This document shows, piece after piece, positions 53,862 to 62,691 of a stretch of 64,000 nt of DNA. The stretch spans positions 124,001 to 188,000 of the forward strand of contig PJCV01000004.1 of NCBI GenBank assembly GCA_002837415.1, written 5' to 3'. Numbering within the stretch: the first letter of the stretch is position 1; every line of letters starts with the position of its first letter. Made by a program: the position numbers and the translations under genes. The DNA comes from Actinomycetales bacterium SN12. Its GTDB lineage: Bacteria > Actinomycetota > Actinomycetes > Actinomycetales > Microbacteriaceae. Under the pieces are notes generated by a model. It had not been told where the DNA came from. It did not search any database and was given only the letters and a program-made list of their open reading frames with translations.

Positions 53862-55214
53862 ATGGACACCACTGACTACGAGCACGGAGTCGTGCCCTTC
53901 GACCAGTGCAAGAGCTGGCTCTCCATCGCCGCCGTGTGGATCGCCATCGGCATCGACCTCTCCGGTGCCTTCCTCGGCGTCGCGCTCGCTTCCGGAATGG
54001 CGTTCTGGCCGGCGATCGGCGCGACCATGCTCGGCTCGCTGCTGCTGGGCCTGCTGGCCATGGCCTGCGCGTACGTGGGCGCCTCGACCGGCCTGTCGAC
54101 CGCGATGATCTCGCGTGCGGTGTTCGGCAGGATCGGCGGCGCCGTGCTGGCCCTCGCGATCTCCATCAGCCTCGTCGGCTGGTTCGCCGTGCAGGCCGGA
54201 TTCTTCGGCGGCAACGCGCAGATCGCATTCTCGGAGTTCACCGGCCTAGACGTGCCGGTGCAGCTGTTCACCGGCATCGGCGGCGTGCTGATGGCGCTGA
54301 CCGCATTCTGGGGATACCGCTCCATCAACCGCCTGAGCTCTCTGGCGGTGCCGCTGCTGCTCCTGCTGCTGGTGGTCGGCGTCGTGGTCGCGTTCATCAC
54401 TCACGGGACGAGCGGGCTGGATGCAGCGGTCGAGGCGACCTTCACCTTCGGCGGCGCGGTGTCTCTGGTGATGGGCATCTTCATCCTCGGCGTGGTGCTC
54501 GCCCCGGATATGGCGCGCTGGGCGAAGACGCCGAAGCAGGCCATGGCCGCCGGGTTCGTCGGCTTCTTCTTCGGCAACTCGATCATCCTGGTGGTGACGA
54601 TCCTGCTGGCCCGCATCATGAACCAGTCCGAGCTGATGAGCATCTACTTCGCCCTGAGCCTCGGCGGCGTGGCAGTGGTCGTGCTGATCCTCGCGCAGTG
54701 GACCACGAACACCACAAACCTCTACTCCGCGGGGCTCGCCTTCTCGTCGATCCACCCGAGGCTCACCCGTCGGATGGTCACCCTCGTGCTCGGCGTCGTC
54801 GGCATCGCGGTCGGCGTCGTCGGGGCGGCCGACTACTTCGTGCAGTTCATCCTCGTCATCGGCACGATCATCGCTCCCTATGGAGGCGTCTACCTCGCCG
54901 CGTTCTTCACGGGCGGCCGCACCGCGCGCTGGGCACACGGCGCGGATGCGCGGACGGTCGAGGTGTGGTCGATCGTCGCCTGGGTCGCCGGAGTGCTCGC
55001 CGCGTTCGCCACCACGAACCCCGCAGACGGCCCCGGATTCGGGCTGTTCAGCTTCACCACCATCTCGTCATTGGACGGTCTGATCATCGGCTTCGCGGTG
55101 TACCTGATCCAGTGGCTCGTCCGCGGCGGGCTCCGTCGCCCCGGTGGTGCGACCCCAGAGCCGAGGGGCGACGTGGCCGACCCCGCGACGCAGAACGGTG
55201 AGGTGCGCGCATGA
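53862..55214 (+). CDS. Cytosine/purine-type permease (NCS1, CodB-like)
   Basis: A 450-residue transporter with about twelve helices. NCS1 features are DYEHGVVPFDQCKSWLSIAA, VWIAIGIDLSGAFLGVALAS, ASTGLSTAMISRAVFGRIGG, NTTNLYSAGLAFS and a C-terminal TTISSLDGLIIGFAVY. Family substrates are cytosine, purines, hydantoins or allantoin with a cation. The operon partners (DUF917 and hydantoinase-type enzymes) favour a cyclic amide. AAGGA precedes the ATG, and its stop overlaps the next start (ATGA). Confidence 0.88.
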   Translation: MDTTDYEHGVVPFDQCKSWLSIAAVWIAIGIDLSGAFLGVALASGMAFWPAIGATMLGSLLLGLLAMACAYVGASTGLSTAMISRAVFGRIGGAVLALAISISLVGWFAVQAGFFGGNAQIAFSEFTGLDVPVQLFTGIGGVLMALTAFWGYRSINRLSSLAVPLLLLLLVVGVVVAFITHGTSGLDAAVEATFTFGGAVSLVMGIFILGVVLAPDMARWAKTPKQAMAAGFVGFFFGNSIILVVTILLARIMNQSELMSIYFALSLGGVAVVVLILAQWTTNTTNLYSAGLAFSSIHPRLTRRMVTLVLGVVGIAVGVVGAADYFVQFILVIGTIIAPYGGVYLAAFFTGGRTARWAHGADARTVEVWSIVAWVAGVLAAFATTNPADGPGFGLFSFTTISSLDGLIIGFAVYLIQWLVRGGLRRPGGATPEPRGDVADPATQNGEVRA

Positions 55215-56338
55215 CTGTCGTCACCGAGGCAGATGTCGACGAGATCGCCCTGGGGGCGGCGGTGCTGGGCACCGGTGGCGGCGGTGATCCGCACGTCGGC
55301 TCGCTGATCGCCAAGCGCCTCATCCGACTGCATGGGCCAGTGCGCATGATCTCCGTCGATGAGCTCCGGGGCGACGACTTCGTCGTGCCGGTCGGCGGCA
55401 TCGGCGCGCCATCGGTGAGCGTCGAGCGCATCATGGCGGAGTCCGAGCTGCTCGCGGCTCTCGAGGCGATCGAGCGCGGCACCGGCCGGACGCCCACCGC
55501 GGTCATGCCGATCGAGGTCGGTGGAGGCAACTCGATGATCCCGATCGCGGCGGCAGCGATCGCGGGGCTTCCCGTCGTCGACGGGGACGCCATGGGACGC
55601 GCGTTCCCCGAGGCGCAGATGGTCACGTATCACCTGGCCGGCTACGGCCCCGGCACGACCGTGCTCGTCGACCACCACGGAAACGAGGTGATCAGCCGTC
55701 CCATCGACGGCGCCTGGTCGGAGCGGCTCGCCCGCGCGGTGACCGTCGAGATGGGCGGCGGCGCCACCATGATCGACTACGCCTACGACGGTGCGATCGC
55801 CCGCGAATGCGCGATCCCCGGAACGCTCACGCTCGCGAAGCGCATCGGCCGCATCCTGCGGGGACGCGACGCTGCCGGTCGCGACCTGCGCGATGACGAG
55901 CGCATCGATGCCCTGTGCGCTGACCTCGGCGCGTTCCGCCTGTTCGACGGCAAGGTGCGCGACCTGCAGCGTGCCGTCGACGGTGGCTTCACCCGCGGCG
56001 CGGCCGAGCTCGACGGCGTCGGCGCCGACCGAGGCCGCATGTTCCGGCTGGACTTCCAGAACGAGATGCTGCTCGCCCGTCGCGACGGGGAGCTCGCGGC
56101 TGTCACGCCCGACCTCATCGCTGTCCTCGACCTCGCGACGGGCATGCCGGTCACCACCGACGCCGTGCGCTACGGCGCCAGAGTGGCGATCATCGCCATT
56201 CCCTGTCACGACAAGTGGCGCACCCCCGAAGGGCTCGAGACGGCAGGTCCGCGGCACTTCGGATACGACGTGGCGTGGAGGCCCGTGGAAGACGTCGCTG
56301 CGGAGCGTGCGACTGCTCAGAAGAAGGAGGCGGTGTGA
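55211..56338 (+). CDS. DUF917 domain protein
   Basis: A 375-residue protein of the DUF917 family. It opens with DVDEIALGAAVLGTGGGGDP, then VPVGGIGAPSVSVERI, EVGGGNSMIPIAAAAIAGLP, VVDGDAMGRAFPEAQM, and ends with CHDKWRTPEGLETAGPRHFG. DUF917 enzymes are S-methyl thiohydantoin desulfurase-like or unassigned hydrolases and usually sit beside HyuA-type genes. It overlaps the permease by ATGA and the hydantoinase by TGATG, so the three are translated together. Confidence 0.85.
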   Translation: MTVVTEADVDEIALGAAVLGTGGGGDPHVGSLIAKRLIRLHGPVRMISVDELRGDDFVVPVGGIGAPSVSVERIMAESELLAALEAIERGTGRTPTAVMPIEVGGGNSMIPIAAAAIAGLPVVDGDAMGRAFPEAQMVTYHLAGYGPGTTVLVDHHGNEVISRPIDGAWSERLARAVTVEMGGGATMIDYAYDGAIARECAIPGTLTLAKRIGRILRGRDAAGRDLRDDERIDALCADLGAFRLFDGKVRDLQRAVDGGFTRGAAELDGVGADRGRMFRLDFQNEMLLARRDGELAAVTPDLIAVLDLATGMPVTTDAVRYGARVAIIAIPCHDKWRTPEGLETAGPRHFGYDVAWRPVEDVAAERATAQKKEAV

Positions 56339-57882
56339 TGGCCGCGTATCGCATAGGTATCGACGTAGGCGGCACGAACACCGACGCCGTCATCCTCGAC
56401 GAGACCCTGGGGGTGGTCGCCTCCGTCAAGCGGCCGACCACCGCCGACACCGGAGACGGTGTTGCGGACGCTGTCGACGCGGTCCTCGCGGCGTCGGGAG
56501 TCGATCCCGCGCTGCTGTCGTACGCGATGCTCGGCACGACGCACTGCACCAACGCGATCGTCGAGCGCCGAGGACTGGGGCGGGTGGGTGTGCTGCGCCT
56601 CGGTGCGCCGGCGACCACCGCCGTGCCGCCCCTGGAGGGCTGGCCCGATGACCTGCGCCGAGCCATCGGCGAGCACGTGCATCTGATCAGCGGCGGGCTC
56701 GAGGTCGACGGGCGCCAGCTGTCGCAGGTCGACGACGCCGAGGTGCGCGCGGCGTGCACGAGCATGCGCGGCCACGTCGACGCGGTGGCCGTCGTCGGCG
56801 TGTTCTCACCCGTCGACGAGACTCAGGAGGAGCACGTCGCCGCCATCGTCGAGCAGGAGCTCGGCGTACCCGTGTCGCGGTCGGCGCGCATCGGCTCGCT
56901 CGGACTGCTCGAGCGCGAGAACGCCACCGTGCTCAACGCAGCGCTGATGCAGACGCTCAAGCAGATGGCGACCGGATTCGTCGCTGCTCTGCGCGAGCGG
57001 GGCATCACCGCCACGCCGTACTTCGGCCAGAACGACGGCACGCTCATGCAGCTCGAGTACGCGCTCGAGTTCCCCGTGCTCACGATCGGGTGCGGACCCA
57101 CCAACTCGATCCGCGGAGCCGCGCACCTGTCCGGCGCGACCGACGCGCTGGTCGTCGACATCGGCGGCACGACCACCGACGTCGGCGTGCTGGTGAACGG
57201 CTTCCCGCGCCAGTCGGCGCACGCGGTCGAGATCGGCGGCATCCGCACGAACTTCCGTATGCCCGACGTCCTGTCGGTCGGGCTGGGCGGCGGCACCATC
57301 GTGCGCGACGGCGGCGCAGAGCTGGGCCCGGACAGCGTCGGCTACCGCCTGCTGCAGGAGGCGCTGGCGTTCGGCGGTGGCACGCTGACTGCCACCGACA
57401 TCGCACTCGGGGCGGGGGCGGCGCAGATCGAAGGCGTGGCCGCTCCCGAGATCGACTCCGGCATCGTGGCGACGGCCTGGAAGGGCATCAGGGCGCTGCT
57501 CGAAGACACGGTGGATCGCATGAAGCCCAGCGCGGCAGCCGTGCCGGTGATCCTCGTCGGCGGCGGAGGAATCATCGCCCCGGCCACGCTCGACGGCGTG
57601 AGCGACCTCATCCGCCCCGACCATTTCGGTGCCGCGAACGCCGTGGGCGCCGCTCTGGGAGACGTGGCGGGCCAGGTCGAGAAGATCTACCGCGTCGAGG
57701 CGACCGAAGCTGGGCGGCGCGCGGCGCGCGAGGATGCGTCTCGGGATGCGGTGGAGCGCGCGCGGCTCGCGGGAGCCGCGCCGTCGACGATTGAGGTCGT
57801 CGCCGTCGAGGAGCTGCCGGCAGCCTACTCCGACGGGCAGCAGGTGCTCATCCGGGCGCGGGCGGTAGGGCGCCTGGCTTGA
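56338..57882 (+). CDS. Hydantoinase A/oxoprolinase family protein
   Basis: A 514-residue HyuA-type ATP-binding enzyme. The N-terminal Hydant_A_N part has YRIGIDVGGTNTDAVILDE and AMLGTTHCTNAIVERRGLG; the C-terminal part has ALVVDIGGTTTDVGVLVNGF and LGGGTIVRDGGAELG, two phosphate-binding Asp-Gly-Gly loops of the actin/hexokinase-like fold. Such proteins open hydantoin or oxoproline rings in an ATP-dependent way. No HyuB follows, and the family-short length (rather than ~700) fits the DUF917-linked subgroup. It is convergent with the FUSC gene, ten bases apart. Confidence 0.88.
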   Translation: MAAYRIGIDVGGTNTDAVILDETLGVVASVKRPTTADTGDGVADAVDAVLAASGVDPALLSYAMLGTTHCTNAIVERRGLGRVGVLRLGAPATTAVPPLEGWPDDLRRAIGEHVHLISGGLEVDGRQLSQVDDAEVRAACTSMRGHVDAVAVVGVFSPVDETQEEHVAAIVEQELGVPVSRSARIGSLGLLERENATVLNAALMQTLKQMATGFVAALRERGITATPYFGQNDGTLMQLEYALEFPVLTIGCGPTNSIRGAAHLSGATDALVVDIGGTTTDVGVLVNGFPRQSAHAVEIGGIRTNFRMPDVLSVGLGGGTIVRDGGAELGPDSVGYRLLQEALAFGGGTLTATDIALGAGAAQIEGVAAPEIDSGIVATAWKGIRALLEDTVDRMKPSAAAVPVILVGGGGIIAPATLDGVSDLIRPDHFGAANAVGAALGDVAGQVEKIYRVEATEAGRRAAREDASRDAVERARLAGAAPSTIEVVAVEELPAAYSDGQQVLIRARAVGRLA

Positions 57883-57892
57883 TCTGACGGCG

Positions 57893-58924
57893 TCAGGTCT
57901 CGTCGCGCAGCTCGCTGTGGATGCGCCGCAGGTCCTCCATCAGCGACCCGACGAGGATCCAGTGATCGGATGCCGGAGGGCGCACCACCAGAGGAGTGGT
58001 CAGGGCCGGAACGGGCGCAGTACGGGCATCCGGGATCTCTTCCGCCGACTGCACCGCGAGCCGCACGTCGTGACCGGCGCGGTGCAGCTGCTCGGCGATC
58101 GCCTGGACGGTCGGGTCGGTGGCGAGGGAATCCTCGTAGTGGTCGATGTAGGCGCGGGTGATGCCGATCACCTGCGTGACGACCGGCGACAGCCTGTCGA
58201 AAACCTCGCGCAGCTGGGCGAGGTCGTCGCGGTGGCGTCCGCGGCGGGGGTTGAGTGAGAGCGATTCCTCGGCTGCGGTGAGGGATGCCTCGGCCGCGTC
58301 CTTCATCGGGCGCAGCAGCCGCGCCTCGAGCATCAGCTCCTGCAGCTGCGCGGCGGTGCGGGTCGTGGGCAGCGCGTCGCCGAGACGGTCGAGGGATGCC
58401 GCGAGTTCGCGCCCCAGCATCCCGATGTCTCGCCGGGCCGGAGCCGAGAGCACGGGCGGGACGACAGCCACGTTCACGACGAATCCGATGGCAGCGCCGA
58501 TCAGGGTCTCCACGATCCGGTCGAGGGCGTAGTCGGGGTTCGAGGAGCCCAGGGCGAGCACGAGCACGGCCGATATCGCCACCTGGTTCGCGGTGCCGCT
58601 GGATGCGCGCATCGCCCAGGCGGCGAGCAGTGCGACGACGACAGCGGCGAGCACCACCCAGCTCTGCCCGCCGAGCAGCAGGCTCAGCAGCACCGCGATC
58701 ACGACGCCGAAGATCACGCCTGCGCTGCGTTCGAGCGCCTTCGACAGCGACTGGTTGACGCTCGGCTGCACGACCAGCAGTGCCGCGATCGCGGCGAACA
58801 CCGGCAGCGGTCCGGGGATCAGCCAGCCGGCGATGAGCCACGCGGCGATCGTCGCGGCGGCCGACTTCAGCACCTGCAGCAGGGGAGCGCGGCGGGCGGA
58901 GCGCAGGGCGGCGGGGAAGCGCAT
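57893..58924 (-). CDS. FUSC family membrane protein
   Basis: A 343-residue protein with about six N-terminal helices (VLKSAAATIAAWLIAGWLIP, GVIFGVVIAVLLSLLLGG) and a conserved ALLVVQPSVNQSL motif, followed by an extended cytoplasmic helical region to residue 343. This is the FUSC (fusaric acid resistance/aromatic acid exporter-like) fold. Bacterial members are suspected exporters or envelope proteins; none is assigned here. It is transcribed alone. Confidence 0.8.
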   Translation of the reverse strand: MRFPAALRSARRAPLLQVLKSAAATIAAWLIAGWLIPGPLPVFAAIAALLVVQPSVNQSLSKALERSAGVIFGVVIAVLLSLLLGGQSWVVLAAVVVALLAAWAMRASSGTANQVAISAVLVLALGSSNPDYALDRIVETLIGAAIGFVVNVAVVPPVLSAPARRDIGMLGRELAASLDRLGDALPTTRTAAQLQELMLEARLLRPMKDAAEASLTAAEESLSLNPRRGRHRDDLAQLREVFDRLSPVVTQVIGITRAYIDHYEDSLATDPTVQAIAEQLHRAGHDVRLAVQSAEEIPDARTAPVPALTTPLVVRPPASDHWILVGSLMEDLRRIHSELRDET

Positions 58925-58975
58925 GGCTCAACGGTAGCCCTCGCGGGGGCCGCCCGCCGGGCGCTCGTGCCCGGA

Positions 58976-59686
58976 TCAGGCCGTCGCGGCGCGCAGCGCG
59001 ATCTCGATCATGTCGCCGAAGCTCTGCTCGCGCTCCTGCGCCGTGGTGGCCTCGTGCGTGACGAGGTGATCCGAGACCGTGCAGATGCTCAGCGCGCGGC
59101 GCTGGTGGTACGCGGCGAGCGTGTACAGACCGGCGGTCTCCATCTCGACCGCCAGGGCGCCGTGCGCGACCAGCGGCTCGGTCAGCTCGGGCCTGGTGGA
59201 GTAGAACTGATCGCTCGAGAACAGCAGGCCGACGTGCACGGCGGCATCCATCGTCATCCCCTCGGCCGCCTCGACGGCCGCCCGCAGCAGCGAGAAGTCC
59301 GCGACGGGAGCGTAGTCCTGGCCGTGGAAGCGCACCCGGTTGATACCGGAATCAGTGCACGCGCCGTTGGCGATGATGACGTCACGCATCCCGACCCGCT
59401 CGGTGAGACCGCCGCACGATCCGACGCGCACGATCGTCTGCACGTCGTATTCGGTGAACAGCTCGGTGGCGTAGATCGCCATCGACGGCTGGCCCATCCC
59501 CGATCCCTGCACCGAGACGCGGTGGCCGTTCCACGTGCCGGTGAAACCGAGCATCCCGCGCACCTCGCTGTAGAGCGCGGCGTCGTCGAGGAAGTTCTCC
59601 GCGATCCACTTCGCACGCAGCGGGTCACCGGGGAAGAGGACGATGGGGGCGATGTCGCCGGCCGCGGCCGCGATGTGAGTGCTCAT
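58976..59686 (-). CDS. deoD: Purine nucleoside phosphorylase (DeoD type)
   Basis: A 236-residue hexameric-type phosphorylase. It shows FPGDPLRAKWIAENFL, MLGFTGTWNGHRVSVQGSGMG, IVRVGSCGGLTERVGMRDVI, ALAVEMETAGLYTLAAYHQR and a catalytic Asp in TVSDHLVTHEATT. It splits purine (deoxy)nucleosides with phosphate to give the base and (deoxy)ribose-1-phosphate. The ATG at 59686 follows a GGAGGA site. It is divergent from a membrane-protein gene. Confidence 0.93.
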   Translation of the reverse strand: MSTHIAAAAGDIAPIVLFPGDPLRAKWIAENFLDDAALYSEVRGMLGFTGTWNGHRVSVQGSGMGQPSMAIYATELFTEYDVQTIVRVGSCGGLTERVGMRDVIIANGACTDSGINRVRFHGQDYAPVADFSLLRAAVEAAEGMTMDAAVHVGLLFSSDQFYSTRPELTEPLVAHGALAVEMETAGLYTLAAYHQRRALSICTVSDHLVTHEATTAQEREQSFGDMIEIALRAATA

Positions 59687-59726
59687 TCCTCCAGCGTATG
59701 TCGGCCGCGAGTGGTTCGATGAGGGC

Positions 59727-60773
59727 ATGGAGACCGGGCTGCGGGAGCTGGAGCGGATGCTGTGGGCCACCGCAGCCTGCTTCACCGCGGGCGCTGTGGT
59801 GGGCACCGGCGTGCTGTGGGGCGCTGCCCGTCCGTTCAGCGGCGACGGCTCGGTCATCATCCCGATCGCGCTGGTGGCGGCCGTGATCGCGGCGGTCGCG
59901 TTCACCATCAGCACCCGGATGCACAGGCGCGGCGACACCGCGCCCATGCCGCCGTGGCAGGCGTCGGTCTCGCACATCAGCGCCGTTGCGGTCGCCGTCG
60001 CGATCGCCGGCGTCACGGGGCTCGGTGTGCTGCTCGCCGGCGAGGTTCTCGCGACCGGACTGGAGGGACTGACCCTGCCTGCGCTCGCCGGCGGAGTGTT
60101 CACCGGCATCGCGTCGGCGCTCGGCGGCCGCCTGGGTTTTCGCATCGGGATGCGCCTGAGCACGCAGGACATCGCGCGGCTGCTCACGTCGTTCCTGGTG
60201 GTCGGCACCCTGTTCGCGATGCTGACCGCCACGGATTCCGCCTGGTGGGAGCGCAGCTTCTCGGAACTGGGGATCGGGGCAGGCGGATGGGCGTTCAACG
60301 GCACGGTGGTCGTCGCCGGGCTGCTGATCGCCACGACCGGCTCGTACCTCGGCCGGGATCTGCACCGGATGCTCGGTGACAGCGCGCTGCCGCGAATCGC
60401 CGCGATCGTGCTCACCTGGGCCGGGGCCGGACTCGCGCTCGCCGCCGTCGGGCTGCTGCCGCTCGACAGGGTGCCGGTCGTGCATGCGATCGCTGCGTTC
60501 TCGATGCTGGTGCTGATCCTCGCGGCGGCGGTGCTGACGACGCTGCTGCTGCGGGATGTCGCGACGCTGCGGGTGCTGACGATCGTGCTCGTCGGCACCG
60601 TTGTGGTCGCCGCCGTGATCGCGTTCGGCTTCAACATGCTGTCGGTCACCGCCCTCGAGGGCATCGTCGTCGGCGTCGTGCTGCTCTGGCTGACGACCCT
60701 GGTGCAGCTGCTCGCGGTGCTCGCGCCCGACGCGTCGCGCCCGTCCGCCCGTCGGTCGCCCCTGCGGGCCTGA
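59727..60773 (+). CDS. Multi-pass membrane protein, DUF998-like
   Basis: A 348-residue protein with about nine hydrophobic segments, starting MLWATAACFTAGAVVGTGVL and ending VLLWLTTLVQLLAVLAPDA. The segment NGTVVVAGLLIATTGSYLGR is similar to DUF998 signatures; the identification is weak. The start at 59727 has TTCGAT six bases upstream, another leaderless-type layout. It precedes a region of palindromic repeats and the symporter gene. Confidence 0.55.
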   Translation: METGLRELERMLWATAACFTAGAVVGTGVLWGAARPFSGDGSVIIPIALVAAVIAAVAFTISTRMHRRGDTAPMPPWQASVSHISAVAVAVAIAGVTGLGVLLAGEVLATGLEGLTLPALAGGVFTGIASALGGRLGFRIGMRLSTQDIARLLTSFLVVGTLFAMLTATDSAWWERSFSELGIGAGGWAFNGTVVVAGLLIATTGSYLGRDLHRMLGDSALPRIAAIVLTWAGAGLALAAVGLLPLDRVPVVHAIAAFSMLVLILAAAVLTTLLLRDVATLRVLTIVLVGTVVVAAVIAFGFNMLSVTALEGIVVGVVLLWLTTLVQLLAVLAPDASRPSARRSPLRA

Positions 60774-60822
60774 GGAGCGCCGCCGCCGCGCTTGGGCGGA
60801 GCTGCGCCGCCGCTTGCGCTCG

Positions 60823-60876
60823 GCAGGTCCCATGTGGTCGCCTCGTGGGCGTGCGAGGCGACCATTCGGGACCTGC
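60823..60876. repeat. Palindromic repeat C upstream of the symporter gene
   Basis: GCAGGTCCCATGTGGTCGCC (from 60823) and its near-inverse GGCGACCATTCGGGACCTGC (to 60876) match at 19 of 23 arm positions. The 197-base gap from 60774 to the symporter gene holds only this repeat and the symporter ribosome site. Confidence 0.7.
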
Positions 60877-60971
60877 GAACCCGACCGGCGGGTCAGTCTG
60901 GTGGGCGGGGAACCGCTGTGCCATTCTCGGAAGGCACCAAGCGGCGAGATCCGCCGCGGAAAGGACGAGTG

Positions 60972-62486
60972 ATGTCCGATCAGATCTTCACCTACGTCGC
61001 ACTCGGGCTGTACTTCGCGGGCATGCTGCTCATCGGCTATCTTGCGTTCCGCCGCACCGACGACCATGAGGACTACATGCTGGGCGGGCGCAACCTCCCG
61101 CCGTGGGTCGCGGCGATCAGCGCCGGAGCCGCAGACATGTCGGGATGGCTCGTGATGGGCCTGCCCGGCGCGATCTACCTGACCGGTCTCATCGAGGCGT
61201 GGATCGCGATCGGCCTGACGATCGGCGCCTACCTCAACTGGCTGCTCGTCGCCCCTCGTCTGCGCGCGTACACCGAGGTCTCGCGCAACTCGATCACTAT
61301 CCCCAGCTTCTTCGAGAACAGGCTGCGCGACACCAGCCGCACGCTGCGCATCGTCTCGGGCCTGATCATCCTGATCTTCTTCACCCTTTACATCTCGTCG
61401 GGCATGGTCGCCGCGGGAGTCTTCTTCGAGAGCGCGTTCAACGGCGACTACCTGTTCGGGATGCTTCTGGTGGGCGGCATCACGCTGCTGTACACACTCT
61501 TCGGCGGATTCCTCGGCGCATCCCTCACCGACGTCGTGCAGGGACTCATGATGGTCATCGCCCTGATCGTCGTGCCCGTCGCCGCGATCATCGCCATCGG
61601 CGGATTCGGCGAGACCGGCACGCTGATCGCCGAGAACGCCGGCGCGGGGCACCTCTCGCTGCTCGGCGGCGGCGCCGTGACCGGCGGAACGATCCTCGCG
61701 ATCGTCTCGGCTCTGGCATGGGGCCTCGGCTACTTCGGGCAGCCGCACATCATCGTGCGTTTCATGGCACTGCGCTCGCCGCAGGAGGCGAAGAGCGCCC
61801 GTCGCATCGGCATCTCGTGGATGGTGCTGTCGATGTTCGGCGCCGTCATCTCCGGCCTGGTCGGCATCGCGTACATGGCGAAGCAGGGCATCGAGCTCGA
61901 CAACCCCGAGACCGTCGTGCTGCTCATGTCGCAGACGCTCATGCATCCGTTCGTCGCGGGCCTGATCCTTGCGGCCGTGCTCGCGGCCATCATGAGCACG
62001 ATCTCGAGCCAGCTCGTGGTGTGCTCGTCGGCGCTCGTCGAGGACCTCTACAAGGTGGCGCAGCGCACGCCGCCGTCGCAGAAGCGCCTCGTGCTGATGG
62101 GACGGATGGCTGTGCTGGTCGTCGCGGTCATCGCCATCGTGCTCGCGATCACGCCGAACGATTCGATCCTCGGCCTGGTCTCGTTCGCGTGGGCCGGATT
62201 CGGTGCGGCGTTCGGGCCGATCATCATCCTCAGCCTGTTCTGGCGCAAGCTCACCAACTGGGGCGCCCTGGCCGGCATGTTCGTCGGCGCGGCCACCGTC
62301 TTCATCTGGAAGGCGCTCGACACCGGCCTCTACGAGCTGCTGCCGGCCTTCGTGCTCGCAGCTGTCGCGGCGGTCGTCGTCAGTCTGATGACGTACCGGC
62401 ACAACGAGGAGATCCAGCAGGAGTTCACCGAGACGGGAACCATGCTGACCGTGCCGCGTCCGCACGCCGTCGGCGACACTCCCTGA
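60972..62486 (+). CDS. putP: Sodium/proline symporter (PutP type)
   Basis: A 504-residue SSS-family transporter with ~13 helices. PutP-like motifs include the Na-binding region AAISAGAADMSGWLVMGLPG, IEAWIAIGLTIGAYLNWLLV, the NSITIPSFFENRL loop, FGGFLGASLTDVVQGLMM, WGLGYFGQPHIIVRFMALRS and ILAAVLAAIMSTISSQLVVC. Proline with sodium is the expected substrate. GGAAAGGA is eight bases before the ATG. Both sides of the gene hold copies of repeat C. No putA lies in the window. Confidence 0.9.
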   Translation: MSDQIFTYVALGLYFAGMLLIGYLAFRRTDDHEDYMLGGRNLPPWVAAISAGAADMSGWLVMGLPGAIYLTGLIEAWIAIGLTIGAYLNWLLVAPRLRAYTEVSRNSITIPSFFENRLRDTSRTLRIVSGLIILIFFTLYISSGMVAAGVFFESAFNGDYLFGMLLVGGITLLYTLFGGFLGASLTDVVQGLMMVIALIVVPVAAIIAIGGFGETGTLIAENAGAGHLSLLGGGAVTGGTILAIVSALAWGLGYFGQPHIIVRFMALRSPQEAKSARRIGISWMVLSMFGAVISGLVGIAYMAKQGIELDNPETVVLLMSQTLMHPFVAGLILAAVLAAIMSTISSQLVVCSSALVEDLYKVAQRTPPSQKRLVLMGRMAVLVVAVIAIVLAITPNDSILGLVSFAWAGFGAAFGPIIILSLFWRKLTNWGALAGMFVGAATVFIWKALDTGLYELLPAFVLAAVAAVVVSLMTYRHNEEIQQEFTETGTMLTVPRPHAVGDTP

Positions 62487-62495
62487 CGCGAGGCT

Positions 62496-62666
62496 CGAGG
62501 CGGCCATTCGGGACCTGCGGGGCAGCGCGAGGATGTCTCGCGGGCCGAGTTGCGTCGCCCTCGTGCTCGGCAGGTCCCGTTCGGTCGCTTCCCGGGCAGC
62601 GAGGCGGCCATTCGGGACCTGCGGGTAGTCCGCACGCTCAGCGAGGCGACCATTCGGGACCTGCGG
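62496..62666. repeat. Palindromic repeat C cluster after the symporter gene
   Basis: CGAGGCG(G/A)CCATTCGGGACC followed by TGCGG occurs at 62496, 62600 and 62642; the inverse left arm GCAGGTCCCGTTCGGTCGC is at 62570. The right-arm sequence is also present at 60854. They fill the gap between the converging symporter and LacI genes. Confidence 0.78.
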
Positions 62667-62691
62667 GTGGTCGCACGCTCGGCCCGACGGA

